A stretch of DNA of 64,000 nucleotides from Adineta vaga (lineage: Eukaryota; Rotifera): contig CP075495.1 in the NCBI GenBank assembly GCA_021613535.1, positions 14,570,001-14,634,000 of the forward strand. Direction: 5' to 3'. Each line of letters opens with the position of its first letter. Position 1 is the first letter of the stretch. This document shows, piece after piece, positions 44,198 to 55,392 of this stretch. Made by a program: the position numbers and the translations under genes. The notes under the pieces are model-generated. The model ran no database searches and was not told the DNA's origin. It saw only the letters and a program-made list of their open reading frames with translations.

Positions 44198-46033
44198 ATG
44201 GAACATGATAATAATCAAATACCAAAACATTTCATTGAAGCTAAAACGTAAAAAAAATATTTCTCTGAGTTTTTTCCTTCATGGTATTTATTGTCAGAGA
44301 AAACAGAGAAGTAAGGTCAACATTAACATATTACCTCTTCTCTATTTGTTTGAATTATAAGTAAACTTGAGAATTTGTGGTGAACGCTTGTTTTATTCAA
44401 ATATGTTTCATTTCTGACAATTCTTTGAGGTTTTTTCGTGAGACAGCGAAGAAAGATTAACAGAATTTTACTGATTTTATCATCTTTTTCTTTCCTATGT
44501 TTAGATATCGTCCTGTTCTGTACAAATGCAAAGATGATTCTTCTTTGTCTCTCGATGAATCATTACCTTATCCTCGACCTGGTGTTGTTGATGAGTTCGT
44601 TTCAGTGTCACCAACTGTTGGGATGATTGTGGGAAAGAATAAGATTGTGGAATGTTCATCGCTTGAAAATGATAGTTTTCATCAAGTTGGTAAGTATTAT
44701 TTCTGATAACTATTATAAATCTAGTAGAATCAATCAATCATGACAAGTTATATGGAAAATTGATTCTCATAAATTGAATTGATAGAATATTAAAAGAAGA
44801 AACAAAAACGTATACTTCTCCACATATTTCCCTGAGTTCTCTTTACATTCATCGTAAGCTTTCATATTTGATGTTAAAAATATATTATAATTCTTCTAAA
44901 TTATGAGAAACTATGTATAAATTGAAGAGTATTTGATAAAGGAAAACTTCTTTTCAATATTTATTTTTAGAACCAAATGAATTAGATCCTGCCTTCGTTA
45001 GGCTAGAACTGATGTTACCAATATATAATCGATGGAAGAATCAATTTGGTGAAGAAGATCATGGAGAATCTGATTTAATTGCATTTATTAAACAACTTAA
45101 AGATGAAGAAATTTCAATTTATTTTACCGATACTATTCTTGAAAAAGCTAAAAAATGGAATGATGAACATGGTTATGGAATTATTGATTTGATTCGATAT
45201 GCAATTATTGATGGATTAGAAAATAAACGACAATGTCCATTAACACCTTTCGATACATCACGCGACAAAGAATGGATTGAACAAGTTTATGATTCGGTGC
45301 GTGATGGTGAACTCTCATACAAACGTCATTTACAAGTTTATACCAGCGATGATCCTTTACATATTTCACCAGAAAAAGATCTTCGAAATTTAATGTCAAT
45401 TTTCAAAGATCAAACCCTTGAAGAACAAATATTTTTCTATCATGGAACCACAGAAATCAATGCTCAATTGATCATCTCGCGTGGCATTCATTTACATTTA
45501 AATAGATCACGTCCAGGTGATTTTGGTTTTGGTTTTTACACTACGAATAGTCTGTTCGATGCTTTAAGACATGCTGAAAATCGAGCCAACAGAACTGATG
45601 GCGAACAACGAGCAGCATGTTTGATATTCTCCATTTCAAAACATGAATTTAATTCTTATCAAATTGTTCGTCTTTCATATGATGAAAAACATGAAGTAGC
45701 AGGAGAGTAAGTTATTCTTGATCTTCGATGTTTTTTATTTGTTTTTACTGTAGGAAAATGGATGAATCTACAATCAACAACAACAATATATTTGAATGGT
45801 GCAATTTTGTTTATAAATGTTTAAATAATGATCCACCACTACCATTGATACACAATAAAGATGCAATTATTGGTCCAATATCAATGAATTTAAGAAACAT
45901 TACCCTTGGACATAAACCAATTAAAAGAAGAGGAAGACCAATACCAACACAAACAGCTATTATCTCAATGAAATTGGTCTTTGCTTTACTCGATGGATTA
46001 AAAGGTGTGATTATCTCGGGTAAAAAAAAATGA
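44198..46033 (+). CDS. DUF3990-like, ADP-ribosyltransferase-fold protein
   Basis: Exons: ATG 44198 to 44248 (AAAAC/GTAAAA), 44503-44690, about 44971-45708 and about 45755-46033. The product is about 415 residues. The first 150 residues are unassigned. The third exon contains IFFYHGTTEINAQLIISRGI, then HLNRSRPGDFGFGFYTTNSL, which match the core of DUF3990 (HGT strand, DFG-GFYTT loop). The last exon has IIGPISMN and TQTAIISMKLVFALLDGL, in the position of the family's C-terminal motif. DUF3990 lies in the ADP-ribosyltransferase superfamily and is mainly bacterial. The activity and substrate are unknown. Poly(A) AATAAA lies at about 46175. Confidence 0.65.
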
Positions 46034-46799
46034 ATTTTCATTTGGATAAGTTTTCTTTTGTCGTTTTTTTCGTGTACCTTTTATGTTTCATTGTTCGCAT
46101 TCATTTCATGATTTTTTTGTTCTACTTTTTTTTCTCTCTTCTTTGCTATGTATGAATTGGTTCTTGATACTGAACAATAAAGAAAACCAAAGCAGAAAAC
46201 AAGCAAACATAAATAATCAATGGTTTCAAAGAGAAAATCTTCGTGAACATAACTTTATTATTAATTTTAGCACAAAAGTTTTCCTAGAATGTAAACAAAG
46301 TTTTTATTTCTTTATGAATTACTGTGTGAAATGAATTTTCAACTGTGTCTATCTCCATGCTTTTTTCAATTATCGGATAAGAATTGGTTAACGTTACGTA
46401 CAAAATAATTAAGTTCATTTCTACTAAAAAAAAATGTATTTCAAAAGCTAACAAAAGATAGCATTTATTTATTTTTGGTTTTATTTCAAAGAATATTCGT
46501 TTTTCATGTGTGATTCACATCAAATAATGCATCATTTGAAATAATAACGATAATCTATATGATTTGTTAATGAAAACTATTCACTCATAACAACGAACAA
46601 TTGTCCGTTCAACATTAATATCAACACCACCTAATACATAAATATTGTTCAAATTCTGGATTATCAATCCTAGAATCGTCACTGTCAATAGAGTGTGTCA
46701 ACGAAAAATAAACAGCAACTTACATGCATGTATATTTAAAAGAGAGCTATAATACAACGCTTGATTATACAAAGTTGAAAATAAAATTCTCTTTTACAT
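46034..46799. other. Intergenic
   Basis: 3' flank of the DUF3990-like gene, with AATAAA near 46175, and spacer before the second AKR copy. No gene. Confidence 0.45.
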
Positions 46800-47552
46800 C
46801 ACTCATGAATTAATTTTTGAAGTTTTTCAATTGGTTCATAATTCGATGATGACCATTGTAAAATTTCTAAATCTTCTTTCATATGCTGTTCATTTGTAGT
46901 ACCTGTCAGTGGTGTTAAGTCAATATCTGATAAAAATCGAAAGAAAACTTATTCCGATGTACCATGACTTTCTTGTGCAAGTTGTTTGATTAATGAATGA
47001 TTGAGAATTTCTGGATTTGCTGTTAATGTCCAGAAACTTTGATAGACAATATTGTTTTCACGACAAAATTGTCTGATATCATTATCAAAATTAGTTTCAG
47101 CATAGAAACGATTCTGTATCACTGATGGTTTATGTCGAGCATCTTTATATAATCTTTTCAAACCGTTTAAATCATATAAATTACTAATACCTAATTGTTT
47201 CACACGACCATCATGAACGAATTTTTCAAATTCTCGATAAACTTGCATGTTTATAGCATGAGATTGTAGTGGACTATGAAGTACTAATGAATCAATATAA
47301 TCAATGTGTAAATTTTGTTTGAATAAATAAATCTTGACTTGAAATATTATGTTTTGTTTGAAATTCAAGAAGTGCTTGACCAACAAGATCTTCACTATAG
47401 TGTTTTGGTTCACATGCAGTATCAATACCACGAAAACCATTTAAAATTGCTTTAGTAACAAGAGATGTTGTTGCTTCTTTTTTCCAAGCTGTACCATAAA
47501 TTAAACGAGGCATTTGAATACCAGCATCAGTAGTGACTGTTATTGTTGACAT
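46800..47552 (-). pseudogene. Aldo-keto reductase pseudogene, copy 2
   Basis: This copy keeps the N-terminus: MSTITVTTDAGIQMPRLIYG, then GIDTACEPKHYSED with the catalytic Tyr position and LFIQTKFT with the catalytic Lys. It then carries the same internal deletion and frameshift as copy 1 before IDYIDSLVLHSP. A further in-frame stop replaces Gln at GTSEQVFF (CAA to TAA at about 46950). Since the deletion is shared, the gene was already broken when it was duplicated. Confidence 0.85.
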
Positions 47553-48854
47553 GAATATATCTCTACCAAACTGTGATGAAAAAGAAAACGAGATATTTAT
47601 ATTTGGAGTATCCTTTATAAAACATGATTTCTTTGTCTGATTGGTTCATCCTGTCTATAAGAAGCCAGCATAATCCTCTTTGGTTCACTGATGATGATGG
47701 ATCCAAATAAGTTTTGAAACGACAAAGAAGTTAAAATATTCTCATCAATCATTCTTTCAGAATAGAAAAATGCCACTGTTTGAGATAATTATATATGTAT
47801 ACGTTTGATTACAGAGCAAATGTTCTCTTGACATCAATTCTATCGTTTTCATCATATCTCCTGTTTTATCTTGTTTGATATTATCTCACCTTTTCCTTCA
47901 AATTGCTCTTTAATGACCATTGATTTCCTCTCGAAGTTAAAATAAAATCTACCCCAGGAGTTCTTTCTCTTCGATAAAATCTATCAATCCATTCAATTGT
48001 TCGATCAAATTGTTCAAGAGATCAGCAACATCAACAAAAAATACGAATAAAAATAGCCATTAGTCGAACATTTCCATATGATAACCGTTTTATTTATCTA
48101 TGTTAAATAGCATGTTATATGTTAGCTCGAATGTCACATGAATATTAACCGTAAAACACGATCGGTGGGGATGATCATGATTATGATGATAATATTGTTA
48201 TTCTTAAATGAAATTCATCCGTAACCGACATATGTTGTTTCTTGTTCCGGTTAGATGTTCGTTTTCTTGTGAAAATGAAAAACTAGTCAATGGAGAAAAC
48301 TTTCAAATACGACAATTGACTATTTAGCACTTCATTGTTGCTTCAATCACCACAGGAAAGTTTTGATTGATCAACTGTCGGCTTATCTTTTCTATGTTCA
48401 TTTATCAATATGATTGATCAGAAATATATTTACAACGGTGTGTTAAAAACTTTTCTTTTATCTTAAAACAATCGAACTAAATTTCAAGTCTGTAGGTTTT
48501 CATAGAGTAGAGCAAAACAAATCTAATTCTATTCAATCGAATTGATAAGATTACATTTTGTATGTAGAATTCAATTGATAAACTACATTAATTGGTTTAT
48601 TACATTGATTACAATTATTCTTGCTAAGTGTGATTTGATTATGACGGACGAAAATAAATTTTCTTTCGTATTAAAATTTTATTGGTTCATTTCATTCTTT
48701 TCAATCCAATCGAAGAGAAAGAGGCAGAGAGAGAGAAAAAGAAAGAAAAAGATAAATACCGTCATTTATTAAAAGTCATCAACAAATAAGTAATTTCATT
48801 CATTCGAAAATTGAACATTCAGATAACAACGAAAAGAATTCATTTGCTAATCAA
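47553..48854 (+). promoter_or_regulatory. Intergenic, upstream of the SoxE gene
   Basis: Long AT-rich spacer that should contain the regulatory region of the SoxE gene and the 5' flank of the AKR relic. A GA-rich run (48715-48750) lies just upstream of the Sox start. No coding sequence recognised. Confidence 0.4.
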
Positions 48855-49994
48855 ATGTCATCATCATCAGGAAGTTCAAATACCAATTCAGTAAGTTTAA
48901 CAAAGAGAATCTTGAATGAAACTATTAATCTTTAATTATATAGAATGCTCTTCTATCAAATATTGTTACATCAGCTTTACGACAATTCAACTGGGCTGAA
49001 TTAGAACAAAAGCAACCAAAGCCTGCAAAACCTCTTCATGTTAAACGGCCTATGAATGCTTTTATGGTATGGGCACAGACTGCACGAAAAGCCTTAACTG
49101 CTAATCTATCGATTGTTAATAATGCACAATTAAGTAAAACATTAGGCAAAATGTGGAAGTAAGTTGTTTGAAAGATAATATGTTGTTGGAATTGAACATT
49201 TTTTACTATAGAGAATTACCACAAGAAGAACGTCAATTATTTGTTGAAGAAGCTGAACGTATTCGTGAACAACATAAACGTGATCATCCAGAATATCGTT
49301 ATCAACCAAAACGAAAAGGAAAAAGTATGCCATTTGTAAATTCTTTCCTTAACTTTTCGACTCAAACATGTTTATCTTTTTCTAGATGCTCGTTATCATC
49401 CTTATTCAACACCGAATACAAGTAAATCATCAGCATCACCTTCCTCTTCGTCTGTTAATGATATAAGCGTACAAAGTGATCAACATCCACCTATAACATC
49501 TTCACCATGTTCATCATCATTCGATGAACCATCAACAATTTCACCATCATTTATTCCATCATATCCAACTCAACAAATCTATTCAAATAAATATCAACAT
49601 TCTCATGATGATCCTCTTGACAATGATGACAATGCTTGTAGTTCAAAAGAAAACTTTCCACCAGTCTCATATTATTCAAAAACAAATATTCCAACCAATC
49701 AACAATATGAAACAATCACTAATGGACATTATTCCACCGAACATTTCTCCTATCCAAGTAAGTTGATGGAATTTCAAACGATTTCTCTTATACATTCATT
49801 TTTGATATTTAGATATGTATAATGCATATTATCCATCATTTCCACATCCTTCTACAGTTACAGACTATGACACACATACCACTCGTTATAATACAAATTA
49901 TGGTTTAATTTCGTACGATTCATCGTATATGACATATCCATCCGGAACAACGAATTTCAGTTATATCAATAATCCTTATTCGTCGATTCAATAA
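48855..49994 (+). CDS. SoxE-group transcription factor
   Basis: Four exons from ATG 48855 (MSSSSGSSNTNS) to the stop at 49994. The HMG box reads HVKRPMNAFMVWAQTARKAL, LSKTLGKMWK, then FVEEAERIREQHKRDHPEY and RYQPKRKGK. The A-R-K-x-L start, the SKTLGK-W turn and the QHKxDHPEYxYQP end fit SoxE (Sox8/9/10) better than other groups. An intron splits the box after KMWK, at about 49157-49211. The C-terminal half is rich in Ser, Thr, Tyr and Pro. SoxE proteins are sequence-specific developmental regulators. The stop lies only about 98 bases from the convergent hemerythrin-like gene. Confidence 0.85.
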
Positions 49995-50092
49995 ACATTC
50001 TCTTTTTTGTAGAAAAAAAAAGAATCTCTTGTGTTATTTTTTTATATATAAATATTGTGTAAACATAAAAATAAATTATGCAAATCTAATCG

Positions 50093-50759
50093 TTAGAGAT
50101 CTTTATGTTTTTCAGCTAGTCCAATATCAATATTTTCTTGAGGAGCTTTTTCTGGTTGTTTCGATAATTCAGGATGTGGTTTGTCAGATGCCAATTGACC
50201 AGCATCGACGAATTGCTGAGCAAGTTCTAATTGAAGTTTGTCATCAAGTTTTGAACGAAGTGGTTGAAGAATATCGCTTTCTTCTTCCTTTAGATGATGC
50301 ACTAAAAAGAACAAGAGGTGAAAACTTTTGAAGAAAAAGAAAAATTTTCTAAACTATACTTAGTTTCTCCACTGATTTACGTATTTGTTTCCATGTTACT
50401 GTTGATTGTTCAGCTAATTTTTTTAATTCACTTTCAAGTTGACGATGTTCTTTAATACCGTGTTCAATTAAATGATGTCCACCTTTTTTTTCATCTTTTA
50501 AATATTGTTCAACTTTGGGATAGAAGGCTATTTCTTCTTTATGACCATGAAGAGCAATATATGCAATCCATTGACGAACACGTGGATCAAGTTCAGTAGT
50601 ATCATCAATGGATTTGAAATGTTCATATTCGTTACGCATATGTTGATGTTCCGATAAAATTAGATCGATAATTCCAACTGATTGTGTGGAAGTGGCGGTC
50701 GTAATTGGCCGGTAAAGAAGTAATAGAGGTGCAACGATAAAACGTCGGAAGAACAACAT
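50093..50759 (-). CDS. Hemerythrin/HHE-domain protein
   Basis: Two exons, ATG 50759 to 50368 and about 50302 to the stop at 50093, about 200 residues. The first about 28 residues (MLFFRRFIVAPLLLLYRP) are Arg/Leu-rich and fit mitochondrial targeting. The HHE cation-binding pattern follows: LSEHQHMRNEYEHF, LHGHKEEIAFYP, HHLIEHGIKEHRQLE and MHHLKEEESDILQPL. These give His and Glu residues in the spacing of a di-iron helical bundle. The C-terminal tail is Pro/Glu/Lys-rich. Family members bind iron and oxygen or act as iron-linked sensors; the exact role is unknown. Confidence 0.85.
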
Positions 50760-51404
50760 TGTATTGTATGATATTTAATAAAATGAAGGGTATTGTGCTG
50801 TATGTTGTTTGTACTTGATGAACTGAGTCATGTATTACATCATACTGGTTGGAGAAAGCAGCAATCATTACCAATCGATTAGCGAAATCTGTCGGAGAGT
50901 TGAGATGTTTTCATTTTTTGGATTATTTTTGATTCAGTTTCATCAATTGAAAGAAAATAATGTAAAATCTTCCATAATGAATACATCACTCTGTTTTCTC
51001 TTACAAATCATTCCATATTCCGACAAATCCCTCAATATAAAAAAGAACAAAAAATATAATAAAAAACTTTATTTTTCAAGAAATCAACCGTATCTTTATT
51101 AATAAAAAAAACAATTTATATAAGAGCACGTGCAAATCTGGTGTATTATCATATTGTTTGAATCTTCTGTTCTACAGCATGCACTCATATACATGAACCA
51201 AAACACAGTAAAAAAATAAGAGAAAAAGAAACAAGAACGTAAAGAAAAAGTTGAATGGCACGCACGTAAGTTCACTTTCGTATTAACACAAAGATAAAAC
51301 AAGAAAAATACTAGACTAACTTTCTTTTTTTTCTGAATCTCTCTCTATATATATAGAATTTTATCGTGATAGAATGAAGCAAAAATAAATAAATAAATCA
51401 ATCT
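50760..51404. other. Intergenic
   Basis: Lies between the start of the hemerythrin-like gene and the stop of the divergent Sox gene. 51350-51400 holds AATAAATAAATAA runs and an AT run. No gene. Confidence 0.4.
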
Positions 51405-52788
51405 TTATAGGCTTAAAAAATCATAAGATGTATATGTTGATATTGACATTGGAATCATATCTGTTGTATTTGTACCAAAATTTGATAATGGTGTATCAAT
51501 ATAACCATTACCATCATAATGTTCTGTAAGATCCATTAGATGATTATCTGTTGAATCTTGTAATAATTCATATCCTAAAAATAAAAAATGACTTTTTCAA
51601 ATAAATTGATTCTTTAACAAACAAAATCTGCGTACCAGTTATATCATCTATGGTGGATGGAAATCCTTGTTGATTAAATATAGAACCAGTACTTGTTAAA
51701 TAATCAACTAATGTTGATGTTGTTTCATCGAGTGTAACTGAAGATGATGATAATGGCGAAGGTGTCATAGGTAATAATGTTGGTGGAGGTAGAGAAATAT
51801 CATCATGTTTATTAATAATTTGTATGCGTACAGCTCGACGTGATGCTATTGGAGATGTTTGTGTACGAGATGGAGGTGCAATAATAACAGATTGAGGTTG
51901 ACTAAGAAGTTTAAAAAACCATTCATTATTATTACTATTATCCGATGATTCTGTTGAAATCATTGCTTGACACATTGTTAAAACAGTTGGTTGAATTGAA
52001 TGAGGAGTAACATTAGACATTGGTGATGATGTTTGTTGTTGTTGATGATGGTGGTGGTGGTGAGGAAAAAATGGCGATAAAGATGAATTGTATGATGATG
52101 ATGATGAGTTCATAGTTGACAATTGTCGTTGAGCTGAATGCATGAAATAAAATGAAGAAATGCTAATCGTTATATATATGCTTATGTTCATAGAATGATC
52201 ATAATTGATGCATACCTGTAGGTGAATGATGCTTTCTTGCTATTGTTTTATTAGCGGTCGTCGAGCGTTGTTTAGATTTGAATCTATAGTCCGGATGATC
52301 ATTATGATATTGTCTTTTTAATGCTTCAGCCATGTCTAAAAACGGTTGCTTTTCATCCACAGACATATGTCTAAATTGAAATGCATGTTTTTCTTATTCA
52401 TTAATTTCTCTTGAAGAAGATTTTACGTACCGCCATGTTTCACCTAAAAATTTACTCAATGATGTTTGACTAACACCATAACCATCACTTGATACACGTT
52501 TTCTTTCACCACGAGCCCATAATAAAAAAGCATTCATCGGTCGTTTTATAGTCGAATTTCGCATCGTTTTTGTTCTAGTAGAATTCATATCATCAAAGGA
52601 TTCTTCGAAACGGTCTTCAGTTCTTTGTAGTGGTGAAAATGATTCATTTTTAAGTAAGAAATGATCTATTGTTACACACTAAAACAATTTCAATAGAGAA
52701 ACAAATGAAATCTTTGTTTGTTTGTTTGTTTTTTTCAAGAATCACTCACATCATGCAAAGATGAGGTCGGAGTTGATATCATCATCAT
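51405..52788 (-). CDS. Divergent Sox-type HMG-box protein
   Basis: Exons from ATG 52788 (MMMISTPTSSLHD) to the stop at 51405. The HMG box, split by an intron after GETWR, reads IKRPMNAFLLWARGERKRVS, SLSKFLGETWR, then MAEALKRQYHNDHPDY. ERKR and the DHPDY end are most like SoxF, but VSSDGYGVSQTSL replaces the usual P-x-hNAELS segment, so the group is uncertain. The C-terminal part has a His/Gln run (HHHHHHQQQQ), many Ser/Thr/Pro and a conserved-looking acidic end (DLTEHYDGNGYIDTPLSNF). Two Sox genes within 4 kb suggest local duplication followed by strong divergence. Confidence 0.75.
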
Positions 52789-53321
52789 CGTCGCCGAAAT
52801 ATCTATCTTGTTTAAATTATAAACTAGTGACTGTTATATGTAGTCTAACTTCGATTTGTACATGAAAACGAGAGTGGAAAAGAAGAAAAAAGAATAGAAC
52901 ATGTGTTTCTGTACGTCCAGTAGAAATGAATCATATGCAAACAATATGTCGAAAAACACGAGAGAATATCTGTGTGATTACTATGGACGAAAGTTCTTTA
53001 AGCTATCTATCGAAGAAATTCTCAAGACATGCTCTACAACAAAACGTGTGTTTTTTGAATTCTATGTTTAACGAATTTCTTCATTTGAAAAAGAATTGTT
53101 TTTGATATTCTTCTAGTAATTAATTCAATGAATTTAAAATTTTTGCTTTAAATATTCGATAAATTATATATAAATATTAGGAGAAGTATTGTAATGTATG
53201 GATTTTTTTTTCTATTTAGATTTCAAAAGAAAAACAAACATAATGTTCAATACAAAATATAGAGAGAAAATAAGAGAGAACTGTAACAACAAGAAAACGT
53301 TCAATTGAGAAATTTAACGAT
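52789..53321. promoter_or_regulatory. Intergenic, Sox promoter side
   Basis: Upstream region of the divergent Sox gene and 3' flank of the FAF-like gene. AT-rich, with nothing recognised. Confidence 0.4.
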
Positions 53322-54855
53322 TATGTATTGGTGCCCCTGAAAGAAAAAGAAAGAAAGAAATCTATATGGAAAATGTACTGTTCATGAATTAAATACGAAC
53401 ATCCAGCACGACGTGGTGACATGTATACAAATGGTGATCGATCTGTAGTTGAAATAGATAACGATGGAATAGGAGATATAGATGATTGTGATGATGAATA
53501 TCTTCTTTCGAAAATACAATAGAAAATAATTAAAATAATAAAATATAATAAAGCATACTTTTGTTCGTATTTAATTTGAGTAAAACTATTGTTCATCTTA
53601 CTTTGTAACCATCGTTTAGCTTCTTGTTCAGTAACAATTATTTCCGGTGTATCATACTTTGGTTCATAATATGAAATATAATGCGGACGTTGTACAATAC
53701 GTAAAGGACGACTAAGTCGAAATGCTAAAAGATACTCCATTATCAAATGAGAACAGTAATTGAATAAGTTTACTTGTCATAAAAGAAGGTCGACGACGAA
53801 TATTTCCTACTGTTCGACCACCAATCCATCCAGGTGAAAGAGATATTGTCTACAATTTCAAATCAAATAATTCATTGATAAAATATTTATCTTATTACTT
53901 CATTAATCGATATAATCGATTGTTCATGAATAGGATTTAATGTTCGTTCAAGACAAGCTCGTGTTTGATCTAAATCCCAATTTCCATTGATAATATCAAG
54001 TAATACAACTCGATCATTTTGTCGTGTTAGTATTAATAATAAAGGATAACTATCAATATTAGTAAAATATGAAAAACATTCCAGAAAAATTTGTCGAACA
54101 CGTCCACTTCTTTCCAAAAGTCTACGAAAAGATAATCATTGTAGTTTTCAAATCAAATTTCTTAAATTACCGTTGTTTATTTAATGGATAGGTAATATCC
54201 CATGGCCAAAGAATACATTTATATTTGACAAAAACTTGTAAAATCGATGATGAACAAAGAATTTGACGAGAAAATGTTGAAGTAAAAGATGATTTATCAT
54301 GATTAAGAAAGATAGCAAATGCACTATGCTAAAGAAGACGAAGAGAATATAATATTCAACGAAGAAAAAATGAATTCATACGGATTGATGAATTGCATTT
54401 TCAAGTGATGATTTGAACCAGATTGGCCAACGAGAAAGATTTTCATGACGTTCTTGAAATATTCGTTCAAAATGTCGAATACTTTCCACTTCATTTAAGC
54501 ATTCATTTGGAACTTAAGAGTAACAATTATTACAGAATAAAACGAATAGAATTTTGATTTACTCAATGGTTGAAGAAAATTCGATGATTTATTTCTCGTC
54601 GAATCAACATTTTCTAATACATAACTAGTTGCTTCCTATGATAAATTGAAATGAAACTTAAAATAAAATTCAAGAGAAGAAGAAGATTTACTAAACAATT
54701 CCATCGAAATTGTTCCAAAATTTTAATACATTCATCAGTATTGAATATCGCTGTACGAGACTAAATGATTCATAGTGAAAAATTGATGATAATAACAGAA
54801 GAAATCTAAATACTTGAAATTGTACTAATGTTTTATGTCGTTGATTGTTTGTCAT
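53322..54855 (-). CDS. FAF-like UBA/UAS protein without visible UBX
   Basis: About eight exons from ATG 54855. The first two to three exons read MTNNQRHKTLVQFQ, SRTAIFNTDECIKILEQFRW, NCLEATSYVLENV, a UBA-like domain of the FAF type. Then comes HSAFAIFLNHDKSSFTSTFS, RQILCSSSILQVFVKYKCIL and WPWDITYPLNKQR, the thioredoxin-like UAS domain of FAF1/FAF2, with SYPLLLILTRQNDRVVLLDI as its later strand. Downstream exons (ISLSPGWIGGRTVGN, PLRIVQRPHYISYYEP, MSPRRAGCS) do not resemble a UBX domain. FAF proteins link ubiquitinated clients to p97/VCP through UBX. Its absence suggests truncation, a missed exon or a different role. Confidence 0.7.
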
Positions 54856-55392
54856 GACGATCGATAGAATCAAACACGCGATAATTCTGATATTCCCTTC
54901 TTTTTCCTCGTTCTTGTCTATTTAAATGTGTGCAATAGAGAATATGTTTTTCTTTCTCTCGTTCTATCCTCTTTCTATCGATATAAAGATTATCGATTAA
55001 ATTTTATCACTTCGAACATTTGATTATCGTATGAACAATCGTTTCAAATATTCGATCTATTCAAAGACCATTTGTCTCTCTGAGGAAATTATAGAATTCG
55101 TTTGAAAATACTAAGATATCACTTCGTATTATAATTTCAACTATTTCTCTTTGTTTGTTTCGTTCTTATACAACAAGAAATACAAACATGTTACGCACAA
55201 AAGTAAGCAAACAAAGAAAAAGAAAACAACGATAGTAGAAGAAGGAAAAGGAAAAAAAAGAAAACCGAAAACTAATCAAAGTTTTCAATTACACAAAAAA
55301 AACACATGCAGATATCTGAGAAGGAGTATAACAAAAACAAAATACATTAAACAGTTCTTCCTTGAATAATTTCCATTCGAATAGGAATAGAT
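54856..55392. other. Intergenic
   Basis: 5' flank of the FAF-like gene and 3' flank of SETD2. 55150-55290 is A-rich on the plus strand (repeated AAAGAAAA motifs), likely SETD2 3' UTR read backwards. No gene. Confidence 0.4.

Noticed and set aside
55151-55369. Lys/Thr-rich plus-strand ORF
   Set aside because: A-rich sequence opposite the SETD2 3' end; composition is nucleotide-driven.
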